From Maratus speciosus (Eukaryota; Arthropoda; Arachnida; Araneae; Salticidae): a stretch of DNA of 64,000 nucleotides. Where the stretch lies: positions 95,189,307 through 95,253,306 of the forward strand of contig OZ010800.1 in the NCBI GenBank assembly GCA_963932465.1. Reading direction: 5' to 3'. Each line of letters starts with the position of its first letter. Position 1 is the stretch's first letter. A model generated the notes under the pieces. It saw nothing but the letters and a program-made list of their open reading frames with translations. It did no database searches and was not told where the DNA came from. This document shows positions 32,946 through 45,811 of the stretch, one piece after another. The translations under genes were made by a program, and so were the position numbers.

Positions 32946-34665
32946 GGGTTTCGTTCATCCGACGAAACCCTATTCGTCTCGCCTGTCTGTCTGTCTGCCT
33001 GTCCGTCACAGAGCCCGTTCTCAGAAACTATACATGTTAGAGACTTCAAATTTTGCATACTTATAGCTGAACACCTCACATCAAAGGACAAATCCTAAAA
33101 TTTCGAAAAAATCTTATATTTAACCCTCTGAGCTCTAACTTGTGTTTTTTAAGCTTTTCTTTCTAACTCAGTCCCTAATTAAGTTGAAGACTTAACATTT
33201 TGCATAATTATCGCTAAACACTTGCGATCACACGTCAAATCATAAAATTTTGAAAAAATCTAATATTTAACCCTCTGTCTCTAACTTGTGTATTTTAAGT
33301 TTTTTTCTCTAACTCAGGCCCTAATTAAGTTGAAGCCTTGGAATGTTTGCTTAACTGCAGTTAAATACTTGCGATCAAACGACAAATCATAAAATTTCGA
33401 AATTTTTTTATATTTAACCCTCTGAACTCTAACTTGTGTGTTTTTAGCTTTTTTTATTATAACTCAGTCCCTAATTAAGTTGAAGACTTAAAATTTTGCA
33501 TAATTATCGCTAAACACTTGCGATCACACGACAAATCATAAAATTTCGAAAAAATCTAATATTTAACCCTCTGGCTCTAACTTGTGTATTTTAAGCTTTT
33601 TTCTCTAACTCAGGCCCTAATTAAGTTGAAGACTTGGAATGTTTGCATAATTACAGATAAACACTTGTGATCAAACGACAAATCATAAAATTTCGAAAAA
33701 AATCTTATATTTAACCCTCTAGGCTCTAACTTGTTTATTTTAAGCTTTTTGCTCTAACTGAGCCCCTAATTAAGTTGAAGACTTAAAATTTTGCATACTT
33801 ATAGCTGAACACATCACATCAAACGGCAAATCATAAAATTTTGAAAAAGTCTTATATTTAATCCTCTGGACTCCAACTTGTGTATTTTAAGCTTTTTTTC
33901 TAACTCAGGCCCTAATTAAGTTGAAGACATGAAATTTCGTATAATTATAGTTAAGCACTTGCGAACAAACGACAAATCATAAAATTTCGAAAAAATCTTA
34001 TATTTAACCTTCTGGGCTCTAACTTGTGTATTTTAAGCCTTTTTTTCTAACTCAGCCCCTAATTAAGTTGAAGACTTAAAAGTTTGCATAATTATCACTA
34101 AACACTTGCGATCACTCGACAAATCATAAAAATTTAATAATGTCTTACATTTATCCTTCCGGTCTCTAACTTTTGTATTTTAAGTAATTTTTCTAACTCA
34201 GGCCCTAATTAAGTTGGAGACATGCAATTTTGCATAGAACACTTTCGAACACATGAAAAATCATAAAAATTGCAAAAAGTCTTATGTTATTTACACCTCT
34301 GTGCTCCAACGTCTGTATTTTAAGCAATTTTTTATCCTCCCCCCTTTTCACCCAGGGGGCACTTTTTAAACTTTTGCCGACACCTTTTTGACCACTCTTT
34401 CATATTACGCACCATAGACTTACATATTTAGTTCCATTTTTTCCCTAGCTATCGTGGATGCTATGGGCCCACTTACCTCGACTAATATATCTACGGACAG
34501 GTTGTAAAACGGAGTTTTCGTTCCAATAGAGGTCTGTGTAGAATAGAGTGCGCCTCCTGGTTGCGAAATGTGGAACTAACAGATTTTACAAAAGGATAAA
34601 GCGTTTTCAAAGGAATATTAAACGAAACCCTCTGTGCTATCTGTAATCACACTTACCCACTTGTT
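32946..34665 (+). repeat. hairpin, TGTC microsatellite and about 147-bp tandem array (possible Helentron-like element)
   Basis: The order is a hairpin (GGGTTTCGT at 32946-32954 and ACGAAACCC at 32962-32970), then (CTGT)n at 32982-33007, then about nine tandem copies. A TAATTAAGTTGAAG anchor lies at 33174, 33322, 33472, 33618, 33768, 33913, 34060 and 34206, a period of 145-150 bp. The block ends with a unique tail (34320-34665) containing AACGAAACCCTCTGTGC, which repeats the hairpin arm. The tail also occurs alone at 59.1-59.3 kb. Subterminal hairpin, microsatellite and minisatellite in this order resemble DINE-1/Helentron-type elements, but I see no diagnostic 3' end. Confidence 0.6.
34525..34665 (+). 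repeat. dispersed repeat tail, copy 1
   Basis: It contains TAGAATAGAGTGC.CTCC, GTTGCGAA.TGTGGA.CTAA, CAGATTTT.CAAAAGGATA, AATATTAAACGAAACCCTCT and TCACACTTACCCACTTGTTTT. About 80% of it matches the reverse complement of 59143-59275. Confidence 0.75.
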
Positions 34666-34773
34666 TTAACTAATTATCAGGCAGATTCACATGTAACAGA
34701 CATTACAATTATCAAGCACGCACACGGAATTACATGAAAAACAGCTTTTGAGAACAAATTTCTTACCTTCATT

Positions 34774-34844
34774 CTGCCTTTCGGGTTTGATCCAGGGTAA
34801 TTTCGAACACCAGACGAGCGCTCTATCCCTTATGCTACAGGGCC
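34774..34844 (-). repeat. tRNA-like SINE head (Arg-like)
   Basis: The minus-strand sequence starts GGCCCTGTAGCATAAGGGAT, with a perfect A-box (TAGCATAAGGG) and a good B-box (GGATCAAACCC) at tRNA spacing, about 70 bp overall. The acceptor stem halves do not pair properly, so it is more likely a SINE head or tRNA pseudogene than a working tRNA. Confidence 0.45.
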
Positions 34845-37800
34845 GTTGAAGAAGAAATGTTTCTAAGGTATTCATGTATTTTTCCTCTCTTTTGAAACTT
34901 AAAATAAGAAAATATCCATATTTTATGTGCTTCGTATAAACCGGAATTATCTAACTTTTATTGCAAATTTAAATGCATAGCCTTTTGTATATATTCAATA
35001 TAAATTTAAATTCATAAGTAAAAAAAAAAAAAAGGCTTATCAATAATTACTTAAGATAACATAAATATCTTTGAATTTTCAAATTCCTACATGAAATTAT
35101 ATTTTTAAATGACAATAATATTTTTTTAGCTTTGCATATTTAAAATCCATTGAAATCATTCTGTACTTAGAAAATTCATTCTACACTATTTTTCATACAA
35201 TTAATGATGCTAAACGTTTCTGAGGATATCTTGCGACATAATTTAATTTTAGTTAATAAAAGTAATATTTCCAGAGATTTAAAATGCAAAATATGGATTT
35301 TTTGATTTAAAACATGAAATCTTTCTATGATTACTAAACTATAAAATTCCAATTGAGAGAATCCTTTCAAAGCTAATACTTCTTCTTTCTTTCTCTTTCT
35401 CTCACTCTTTTTTTTTCAGAAAAAAGTTTATTTAACGCTTGGCAAAAAGCGCACTTATTAAGTAAACCTATGAAAAAATACATTAATTTTTGCTGTCTTT
35501 CTTTTTTAAGATGGGGGAAATTAAACATTATTTAAACCATCTTTTGTAATTTTTACACTGATTTCTGAACGTATAATCGCAAATCAATTAATAGGAAACT
35601 ATTAACTGTTAAAGGAAAATTCATTTTTCTATTTATAATCTTTTTTTCTAATTTTTATTCTTTAAAATATTTCATTGTTGCAGTTTCATTGCGATTTGGC
35701 ATATTTTGGTGAGCATTTATTGACGCATCATTAATTTTCTTGTTTATCAAACTCCCATACGATTGTACGAGTTGCAGATGTTTGACGATTTACCACCTGT
35801 CGTGGGCGAATTGAAAAATCCTTTAAAATCAATGTATTATTGTATAATAACGTTGGAAAAATATAAAAATTCTCTGTTCTCATCAAAAACACATTTTTGT
35901 ACAAATTTGTATAATTCTGCCGTATCAGGATCTGGGATGAAAATAGATTGCAATATTCCATCGTTACAATGAAAAAACAGGCTCAGTTACATAAAAATAG
36001 AAAATATTAATAAAATTTGTGTCTGTTACAAAACTATTTTATTTTCTTACTGTAATAAATAAAACTAATTTACAATTAAATCTCCATTTAATGATCGTTA
36101 AAATCGTCTGAAAACTTTCTGTGAAATAAGAAATTCATTCTGCAACATTTTTCATTCAATTAACGAAGTGAAATATTTTTAGAGATTTCTTGAAACGTAA
36201 TTTAATTTTAGTTAATAAAACTTACATTTTAGGAAATTTAAAATGTCCAAAAGTACGAATACTATGGTTTAAAATATCTGATCTTTTTTATCAACGAATT
36301 ATTTTGTTTAAATCCTAAAATAAATAAATACTTTTTTCTTTATTTTATTTTAGAGAAACTTTTGATGACCTGTTTAAAATATTCTGAATTGAATTCTATT
36401 TATACGGAAAAACGCTTTCTATTATTTAAGAAGTGGGTTTACTGATAATTCTTGGAATAACACTTTTTCTTCTGCTTTCAAAGACTTTCTTTTGCAGATA
36501 CTTACCGCAAGCATGCGCACACATTCTTAGCTGACAAAAGTGATTGGGGGGGGGGGAGGGGGAATCCGCTCTATTCAGAGTCAAATGACAATCCGGTTAT
36601 AATATTCTCCCTGACACCTAGCTAGGGATTATGTAAGACAAAAGATACTTATATGAGAGGTCTGTCGGATATATGCATTCTAAAACCGAAAAGAAGTTCC
36701 GTGAAAAATAATTTTTTACAGATATCCGAAACTAAAAATTTGCTGAATAGAAAATATGTTTTTTAAATGGAAGTTTTAATGCGATGTATATAATGCAAAA
36801 AACCCCTCAGTTTAAAATTATGCAGAAACATTTGTTATTTAGGAAATACAGATAAATATTTATCTATATTTTCTGAATTTATAAAGATATTTATATTTCT
36901 GAAGTTCTTTAAATGGAGACTTCACTGTTATTATTTAGAAAAAAAATAATATTATTAGGTATGGTAATTTAAAAAAGATAATAGAAAAATAATTAATCAA
37001 CAAGTCAAACTTATAATTAAAAAATAAAATAAAGATAAAATAAAACAAAATATGGTTAAAACTCTTGAACTGACACTTAAAATTAACAGTTCTATTTAGT
37101 TAACATTTTCTCATTCTCAACACCTATAAACTATACTAGATCATTCTTAGCGGCTTTCCTTGGCCCGTGATAATAACCTGAATTAAACCTTAAATTTGCA
37201 TGAATTTATATATTTTAACCGATTTTACAAGAGTGAATTTTTTATAACAGAAAATCTTTGCAAATTAACCTCGTATGGGGGAAGGGGGAGGGAGGTCACA
37301 ATATTTATTATTTTTTTACCAAATGTGCCATTTTAACGTGAATTCTATTCTATTTAAGTTGGTGTTTTATGCCGAGATAAAAAGTCTCTTCCTCGTCGCG
37401 ACACTTTTGTCTGTTTTTAAATGCGGTGTTTGATAAGTATGTTAGCTAATTATCAAAAAATGAAAAATCTGAGCCTCAGGTGCACACAAAAACACACGAT
37501 AAGGATCTCTTCTTTTCTTTTTATAGATACAATTACCTCTAAACATCGGAGAATGGTCCAAAATTGTCTTCCATTTAGAGGTTTTAGTGTATTAATTTAG
37601 ACACTTATTATTTAGTTTATTAAAAAAATTAAATTAATTACTTAATTAATAAAAAAGTAATAATAATAAGAAAGAAAAATGCATTATGTTATTTATTGAA
37701 AATTAATAAAATAATGATAAATGAACAAAATTTGGTTTAAAAGACATATAATATAATTATTATTTGGAATATGAATTTATTGAAATATTAAATTAAAATT

Positions 37801-37990
37801 TTTAATTTAACTAAAAAATATTAAAAGTTGTTGGAATAATTAAAAATAATTACAATTTAATAAGAATTATCTGATTTTCTAAAAAATAATAATGAATCGA
37901 ATAGTTAGTAATATAAAACTAACTCATTAAAAATTGATTCCGATCAAATTGAAATAACTTTAATTTAATAAAAAGAAATTGAGTATTATA
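34845..37990. repeat. AT-rich DNA with one diverged direct duplication
   Basis: Copies at about 35190-35355 and 36150-36320 share ATTTTTCAT.CAATTAA, TAATTTAATTTTAGTTAATA and TTTAAAATG blocks, 965 bp apart. There is a G-run near 36547-36563. The rest (36600-37990) holds nothing I can support. Confidence 0.5.
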
Positions 37991-37994
37991 CACC

Positions 37995-38545
37995 AGAATC
38001 ATTCCTGAGATTGCGCCAGCACTGAGACTTCCTAGGTACTTCCTCAGGAGTGGCGTCCCTCGGAAGTTGCTCCTTGGGACGTTACTGGGAGTCCATTCCT
38101 TAGGAAATCGTAAAAGTCTCTTCCCCAGGAGGTCCTGATCTTGTCATTTTAGTAACAGGAATTTGGGATGACTTGGAGCCCCTGGGCTATTATTGAGGAG
38201 CTTTCGTGTTATATGGGATGTTATATTTTAAAGTCAAATGTTAAATAATAAAGTCAAGTTATTTTCTATTTTCAACAAAAATCTATTAAATACTAAATAT
38301 CTTCCTAGAGATGTCCCCAGGAAAGTCTTCCTAGAAGATGACTTCCTAGGTATGTCCCTGGGAATGTCTTCCCGGGGTGGTTACTCCTTGAGAATCTCTC
38401 AGGACGTCTTCTCAGGATATCATTAAATTCGCTTCCCCAGGAGAGCCTGCATTTGCCATTTTAATTTTGGGAGGAATCTGGGATTAATTGGAACTCCCAA
38501 GGAAAATTTTGGGAGCTCCTGTGCTATATGGGAAGGTGCACTGAC
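37995..38545. repeat. two GC-rich CCAGGA-type repeats
   Basis: Blocks at about 37995-38225 and 38300-38545 are rich in CTTCCTAG, CCCCAGGA and CCTTGGGA motifs. Both share an end resembling AGGAGCT...TATATGGGA (38190-38220 and 38510-38535), which mirrors the CCCACATAGCACA start of the block at 32.56 kb. They are probably members of one non-autonomous element family. No gene is present. Confidence 0.55.
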
Positions 38546-38902
38546 CAGAAAGGAGAAGAATTGCGTAATAAACCGCGTGCATTTTAATTCGCAAGCACCT
38601 TTCTCATTTCGGAGTTTAACCAAGACTAGCTGTTTAACCCGTTCAACGCATAAAATAGTATAAGAATTCCCCTGTTAAAGTGTTGTGTTATTCAAAAACT
38701 ATCCGATTTATAAAAATATTTTTCTACTACTGTGCATTATTTTAATGAAATTTAATTTTTCATGTTGCCATGGCAAAATGTGATAAAACGATATATTTGG
38801 AATAAAGGAATAAATAGAATAAAAAGTTTTGCTGATGTTTGTGATAAAAAATTCTCTTTATTTTTTATAAAGGTGATAATTAAGCGCAATTATATAATCT
38901 CT

Positions 38903-40618
38903 AATTATTTGCATGCGAAGTAAAAGAATTATCGAAATATCCGCTACAGCTTCTTACAAGGAGAGGATCGGAGATTGGTCTCACCGAATGCGATGAACAT
39001 TTGTATATCGATAGAGTATAGTTAGTATATACATATATGAGCAGCATAAAGCACAACCCCCAGGGGGTCTTGAGAAAATAAGTCGCAAACTTTAAGTTAT
39101 AGCTCATAATCGGATAAATTTCCTTCTTTTATATAAGCTCTTTTTTAACTACGAAATTTTGTATTTTTAAATATATAATGAAAAGTAAAAAAAAAAAAAA
39201 AAAAAGCATACTTATATGTTTATAGACCAGAAATGTTTTTTATTATTTAAAATTATTTACCGTTATTTCCATGAATATCAACAATTTTTAACAGAGAAAT
39301 AAATAAAATAAGTCAATAAATATATTAGTTTCGTTTTGTTTCCTCATTCAAATACTTCAAATGTTTCGTGGTTTATAAAAAAATATGATTTTATATTTCT
39401 AATATGAATTTTAATGTGTGGGATTTTTGATTTTTAATTAGAATAAGTGTCTATGTAGTAATTTCTTTCGGAAATCTTTTTTTCTTGTTTAATATCTTTA
39501 CATAATGCAGTTTAATTATATAAATACAATTTTAAGTGCGAATCTCTGCATGTTTATATATTTAATGAAAAGTAAAGATTAAAAAAAAATAATAATAATA
39601 ACAAACTAAAAAAATGTCAATAGTAACTTTTATAGATCATAAAATTAAGCTAATTTTAAAATTTATTTACTTTTATTTACACAAATAAGCTACTACTTTT
39701 CACAGTGAAATAAATGTATCGTTTATTACCAACTCGCTTTTTAACTTTTGATTTTTTTAAATCTTGGATTCTTATGATTATAGTTAGAATAACTGTCTTT
39801 ATGCTTAAAAATAAGTTCGAAAAAGATATTGAATTGCTGAAAATAGTTATTACGCAGACAATAATTAGAAAACCAAAAATCCGAAATTAAAAAAAAGTCA
39901 TACTAAGAATTTTAAAAGGGTATTAAAAAATCATCAATTATTCGAAATACTTTCATATAGAAACAAAATTAAAATAATATAATTATTCACGCATTTATAT
40001 CACGCGTTTTAATTTATTTCTCTGCGAAAAATAGTAGATTATGAATTGAAATACCAGTAAATAATTTCAAATAACTCAACAAAAAATTTCTGATCTGTAG
40101 ACATAAGTATGCGGTTTTTTTTTTTTTTTACTTTTTATTATATATTTAAAAATGCTAAATTTCAAAAAAAGAAATTATATTCTACAAAATATACATTAAA
40201 TTCATATTTTTCGTAAATTTCAATTATTATACATATTTTTTTTAATTGTGGTTCGAAAGTGATAGATAAAATTTTCGTTCCGAAAAACAAGTCCGAGCCC
40301 GATTTGAATCCGAGCCAAAAAGAGTCAAATCCAGCCCGCAGCCGATTGCGCTACTGAACCGCCTGCCAGAGAAAGAAATTTATCCGATTATAAACTTTGC
40401 GACTTATTTTCTCAAGAACCCCTGGGGGTTGCGCTTCATGATGCTCATATATTTATATACTAACTATAATCTATCGATACAAAAATGTTCATCGCATTCG
40501 GTGAGACCAACCTCGGACACTCTCCTTGTTAGTATTGCAGCGTGGCGCACGTAATGCGGATAATTATTTGCATGCAAGGTAAAAGAATTATCGTAATATC
40601 CGCTACGACTTCTTACTC
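38903..40618. repeat. 1.7-kb foldback with flanking direct repeats
   Basis: The arms at about 38950-39240 and 40085-40540 are inverted: GGTCTCACCGAATGCGATGA against its mirror, CAACCCCCAGGGGGTCTTGA against TCAAGAACCCCTGGGGGTTG, and an A-run against a T-run. Outside the arms, a ~55-bp segment (ATTTGCATGC..GTAAAAGAAT, TATCCGCTAC, CTTCTTAC) occurs in the same orientation at both edges. The interior holds another partial copy (39530-39600). Short arm frames (38901-39107 and 40464-40652, both minus) are repeat-derived. Confidence 0.6.
40295..40366 (-). repeat. tRNA-headed SINE fragment
   Basis: The minus strand carries GGCAGGCGGTTCAGTAGCGC with an A-box (TAGCGCAATCGG) and, about 45 bp on, a B-box-like GGATTCAAATC. 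Stem pairing is poor. It sits at the inner side of the right foldback arm. Confidence 0.4.
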
Positions 40619-41052
40619 TTGCAGAGCGACGTACATAATATGTATGTCGCACATTGCAGTAAATATTTACGACTGATTAGACTTCTCGCGATTACAGGTT
40701 GAACATAAAAAGGCAAAAATTCGTGATAAAAAAAATCTATTTAAAATTTTTGAATTTTTCCCCTACCAGCAACCCGTGTGCCAAATTTCGTATATCTGCG
40801 CCCTGTAGTTTCCAAGTTTTTCAGGTTACATAGATACGCGCAAGGATTTTAATAGGATAGATTAAACGGTGGTTACTATAAGTTACAAACTCATTTTGAT
40901 AAATGCTAGGTTTTACCTTTAAAACCTAGGAATAACCAGAGTATGGATATTTAAGGTAACATATGTATATGTATTTCTTTAATGAATTAGTTTGACTCTG
41001 AAAAATATTGTTCCATAAAGAAAATTCTTATTTTTAATACGATTAAGGTTAG

Positions 41053-41480
41053 TTGGGGTAACTGGACCCCGAGGTAACCGGGCCATGGGCCATTTTATAA
41101 AAAACTGTTGGTGTTTTTTAAGTTTTAGCTTTTGTGAATAATGATGCCCCTTAATCTCTACTTCCTAAAACAACTTGTATCAATTCGATCATAACTCTCA
41201 CTTTGCTGTGATGGGTTGTCAAAAATTTACGTTTCTTTCAACAACCTCAATATGGTTGAACTTCCTCGGCTTTTTATTAAAATACTTTTATTAAACAATC
41301 TTTTTTTTTTTTTTAAGATTAAACATACAACTACATTAATATTATTAAGTATCTATACATATATACTTCATGTTTCAAATGTAAGCCCGGTATCCCAGTT
41401 ACCCCATAAATTTTTCAAGAATGGGGTAACTAGGACATGTATCCGGGGTAACTGGACCATGCTGGATCCAGTTACCCCAA
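41053..41480. mobile_element. MITE with TTGGGGTAACTGGA ends
   Basis: The inverted ends TTGGGGTAACTGGACCC (41053) and GGATCCAGTTACCCCAA (to 41480) enclose a 428-bp non-coding element. The GGGGTAACT motif recurs inside near 41424 and 41445. TA follows the right end directly. The sub-terminal GGGGTAA motifs resemble those of the element at 24.5-25.5 kb, so the two may share a transposase source (inference). Confidence 0.65.
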
Positions 41481-41784
41481 TAGTTATAAATAATTTTTTT
41501 GTGTTTCTCTTACTACGGGAAGTAAATTTCTCCATTGTTTTTTGCTCACAATAAAGAAAATGATAGAATACCTTATTATAATTACGTAATCAAATAAAAA
41601 AAGCATATTGAGTGGTATCAAACCAAATTCCTTGACCCCTTTAGAGGCGGTGATGCCGTTATGGCATCACTTAATTTTAATTCCCAATTGCCACATTGGC
41701 ATCTGAATTTTCTAATGAAAATTTCACCTTTATTATGTACGCGAAAATATACTTTTACTTGTTTTCAGATAGATTCTCTTGTAA

Positions 41785-41850
41785 ATATTGGTGTATGAAA
41801 TCTTGTAAATATTGGTATGAATCATGTAAATATTGGTAAAATGATTTAGC
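41785..41850. repeat. three copies of a ~21-bp tandem repeat
   Basis: CTTGTAAATATTGGT, CTTGTAAATATTGGTAT and CATGTAAATATTGGTAA occur in a row next to the end of the BEL/Pao homology, interrupting the integrase N-terminal region (ATTTTACCAATATTTAC encodes the IILPIFT remnant). Confidence 0.6.
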
Positions 41851-41854
41851 GAGA

Positions 41855-43935
41855 TCGGTCATAGCTTACATTTGAGTTGGCAAAATGACAACCTACTCGT
41901 AATAGGTCATCTTTATCTAGAAAGGGATCTAACACTCTTAATTTACTTTTTACAGGAACAGAGGTGCCTTTTTCAATGCCGAAATTTCTGATGAAAAATA
42001 CTCACCTTGAGCACTCTTAATTAAGACATTTCTGGCAACCCTTAGTTCCTCTAAAGTTAAGGAACCTTTAAGTTTGACCTGACTTTTGCAGTTGTGGACA
42101 AACCTGAAAATAAATCCTAACACAATTATTAATTTAATATAACTATTTGAGTTAATAAAAGAGTTAATAAAGTCCCAATTTATAACTGAAGTGAAACCCG
42201 GAACAGACTTTAGTTCCTTTAAAAATTGTTTGTCTTTCGTATGAGAGTCATTATAAGTGAAAAGATTCCCAATGTCTTGTTTCAGGAAATCGGGGCCTTC
42301 TCACCACAGTTTGGTAGAAAAGGATTTTGCATCCTGACATCTTCACACATAGTTCTTGGATATTCCTTGAATCTGATATGCTGTGTTGCTTACAAAGGTC
42401 TTAAGAAGATGTGGTGATATGTCTATCCATGCTAAGTAAGGAGCACTACCAAAGTATGACATTTTCGATTTGAAGTTTTATAGCTCTAGTTACCTTTTGA
42501 GTATGTTAGCACACCAATAAACATGCTGAAAGTTCAAGTCTGGGCATGCTAACAGTTTTAATAGGGGCTACCTAACTTTTGTTGCAAATGAGGTAGCAAA
42601 CAGGCGAATTGGAGTCAGATGTGTTTGAAGATAAAGGGAAGCTCCGAAAGCTTTCTCACTAGCGTCAGAAAAGCCATGTAAGAGGATACTTGATGCATAT
42701 TTAATGAGAATACATCTTGAAATTTTGAATGTTTCTATAATAACTAGTGAATTAAGGAACTTGTCCCACTTTTGAGCAACATGAAGTGGAATTTTATCAT
42801 TCCAGTCGCACTTTAGCAACCATAGTTATTCATGAAGATTTTTGCACAGCAAATTACAGGGCGAGCAAGTCCAGAGTGTCATAGAGTCTTGCAATTTGAC
42901 TTAGAATTTCGTGTTTTGTATAGCTAGAACTTCTGCTGACAATAACTTTAAAGTTAAATGTATCACTACTGCAGTCCCACAGTATTCCGAGAGTTTTTAT
43001 TAAAACCTCTTCAAAATTTTGATTAAAAGGAAAAAATTGAGAATCGGGATTTATTTCTTCAACAACATTAGAACGCCATTTATTCAAGGCCATCTGACAT
43101 CTTTTGAAGATGTCTTAATTGTTTGTTAATTTAAAAAAAATCGGAGATGTCTGATGTACCTGACAGGGAATCGTCCATGTACATATCGTTCTTTACGACT
43201 TCGGTGGCTAATGGGAAATTTTTTGCTTCATCTATCGCTAACTATTGGAGAACTCAAGTGGCAAGGTATGGACTACTTGCACAACCTTAGGTGACCGTTT
43301 TCAGGGTGTAGATTTTGTCAGGTTCCTCCCTCTTTTCTATCCACAATATTTTTGGGTATTTAGCATACATCAGAGTTACTTCTATTTATCGAAAAATTTT
43401 ATTTGTACAACATTTGTTCATCAACTGTAAATGCGAAAATATTTTTTTTCTAAAACGAATCATAATAATAAAAAAAAAAATCATATTTTATTATCCCTCC
43501 TTTAAACAATAAGTCGTTTAAAGACTTAAAGACATTAGTAGTTTCACAACTCCCATCAAAAACAATACTCAGTTTAGTTGTAGTACTTGACAATCGCAAA
43601 ACACCATGATGAGGGAAAAATACACTTTATCATGATTTATGTCTTTGGGTTTTCTTCCATGTGTCCAAAAGTAGCGTAATCTATTAGAAATTCTGAGTAT
43701 AATTCCCTTAATTTGGAATCCCTCTCTAAACGGTTCCATAACTAATTTAATCTTTTAGGGGCTTTTTGTTTTGAATCTCCCAGAGAATTATCTAACATTT
43801 GAATCTTAAAGGTTAATTCAACAACGTATCTGCCACCCGGTTTTTGATAGTGAGTCTTTGAAAAATGTTCTTTACAGTAATTTAACTCCTTACTAAGTAA
43901 GGGTTTTAACTGATATGAGAGCGGGGAAGCTCATT
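41855..43935 (-). pseudogene. BEL/Pao LTR-retrotransposon pol remnant
   Basis: On the minus strand, in order: the pre-RT segment (LKPLLSKELNYCKEHFSKTH and YVVELTFK, near 43800-43935); the RT core (FPHHGVLRLSSTTTKLSIVF, near 43540-43625); NFPLATEVVKNDMYMDDSLS with the catalytic YMDD at 43170-43181; the Pao-type connector and RNase H region (MALNKWRSN..KTLGILWDCS, ARLYDTLDLLAL, 42854-43093; LKCDWNDKIP, LHGFSDASEKAFGASLY, 42568-42819); and the start of the integrase (FVHNCKSQVKLKG, SLTLEELRVA, DPFLDKDDLLRVGC, 41855-42110). Stops and frameshifts interrupt it throughout. The catalytic core of the integrase, gag and clear LTRs were not found. Confidence 0.88.
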
Positions 43936-44074
43936 ACAATGTTGTTCCGGTGACAACTAAGCTCGACTGAAGGATTATATATTTTATCAGTTAGTTGGCG
44001 ATGATCTCTTAATCAAACTTCGGGAACGTAAACTTAGTAAATAATTAACAATTTATCTAGAATATAATTCTAGG

Positions 44075-44809
44075 CAAGCTGAAACAAAACCTCACACAGA
44101 TCATCTTAGCTACTAACCCTGGTTTTATGAATTCGGATAGATACGCTTAAACTCGTTATTTATTACAAAAGTTATTTTGTTACAAAGTCAAAATTAGGTG
44201 CGATTTTTCGTACCAGTGGTTTTTCTTTAGAACCAGTTGTTTTTCTTCAGAAAAACAAACCACGCGTTTCCCTGTGCTCTAGATAATTTTTCCACACATT
44301 GTGATTTCTTTCCCAAAATATATTTGAAGGGAAGATGAAACAAACCCTCACACAGATCTCTTTAGCTACCAACTCTGGTGTTAAGAATGCTTATATACGT
44401 TCAACTCGCTCTTATTACAAAGTTTTCTTTGTTACAAAGCCAAATTGGTGCATGGAGGAGTCTTCTGGAACCAGTAGTTATTCTTTAGAAAGGCATACCA
44501 CACGTTTTGCTGTGATCTAGATACAAGTTCCACAAGTGCGTTTTGTAGCCCAGACCGCTAAAATCTTAGAGGAAGAAATTATGTTAAATACTTAACATAA
44601 ACATAAACACATAATATGCTCTTTACAATATATCATTCGCAATGGAGCTGAAACAAAATCTCTCACCTGTTGTTAAAATTGCTGATATAATCCTCTTTCT
44701 ATATGATGATTACATCCCACACGTCTCTATCTTTCATTCTTTCATTTATTACAAATACTGCTTTGTTATAAAGTCGAAATATTCCCTAGAGGATATTTTT
44801 GAAATTAGT

Positions 44810-44853
<44 letters not shown>

Positions 44854-44880
44854 AAATCCAAACCAGTAGTTTTGCTGTGT
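44075..44880. repeat. three tandem copies of a 250-315-bp repeat
   Basis: Copies begin near 44078, 44332 and 44647. Each starts (G/A)CTGAAACAAA(A/C)CCTC.CAC, then has a TTACAAAG.TTTTGTTACAAAG-type block and an ACCAGTAGTT..TCTTTAGAA block, and ends with a TTTGCTGTG segment. The third contains a T-run of about 40 (44813-44852). The array lies just upstream of the BEL/Pao remnant in its reading direction and may be remains of its leader or LTR (inference). Confidence 0.6.
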
Positions 44881-45811
44881 ATATACAATGAAGTTTGCAA
44901 AATTATTCCATAACATTAACTTCTAAAGATCTCTGAGAATTTTATATTCTATTATTCATAGAGTTTAAATAACTCCCTCGGTGAATTGTATAATGTTCTG
45001 CTAGCTGTTGTTTAATCAAATTGAAAGTTATTTAATCAAATTGAAAGCCATAACAAACATTTTATTTTTTAAATTGCGAAAATATGACACTTATATTTAG
45101 CCTGGTTGCTTTTATGTCCATATAAATATTTTCTAGAATGACTTCCGAAAGGAAAATTAAATACAGACATATTTCCCATTCGTAAACAGAATTTCACCAG
45201 CAGTATACTACAGGTTATTGGTTTATTTGAGTATACTTATGTTACTTATAATTAAAAAAAGCCAATTTTAGCACTTCCCCGCAGACATTAAAAATCTCGT
45301 TTAACGCCTTTGAGTTAGAATGTATGGTTGTTTTAATTATCAAAATAGCCCACTTAAGAGTTGTTTCAAGTGAAAACATAGCTAAATATAGTTCGTAAAA
45401 TCGCAGTTTTGCTCCAAAACGTGTCTCCTATCATTTTACGAATTACTTTAGGCAAATTTATTTAATAAGTAAGTGGCTGAATTTTGAGGCTAAACACAAT
45501 AGAAAATTAAACACAAATTACTCGTATAAATGTATGCAATATCCTGAAAATATATTTAGTTAAATATGGCATTAGTGCTTAAAAACTTACAAAAATGTAC
45601 AATAGATTAAATTATTTAAGAAAACTTAAGCACAGTCTGAATACTAATTATTTAGGTAATAATTGTGTAAAGTTTAAAATAGGTTTGTATGTTTAATGCC
45701 TATATTTTACATTCGTATTACTTATTAATATGATTCCATGACAATTTAAATTAATTAAAACTCTTTACGCATTTAATCCCGGCAAAAGGAAATAACATTG
45801 TTTTACTATTT

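Noticed and set aside
34774..34844. functional tRNA-Arg
   Set aside because: The A- and B-boxes are good but the acceptor stem halves do not pair, so I call it a SINE head or tRNA pseudogene.
44642..44854. 70-codon frame ending in poly-phenylalanine
   Set aside because: The poly-F is a T-run and the rest is a copy of a tandem repeat.
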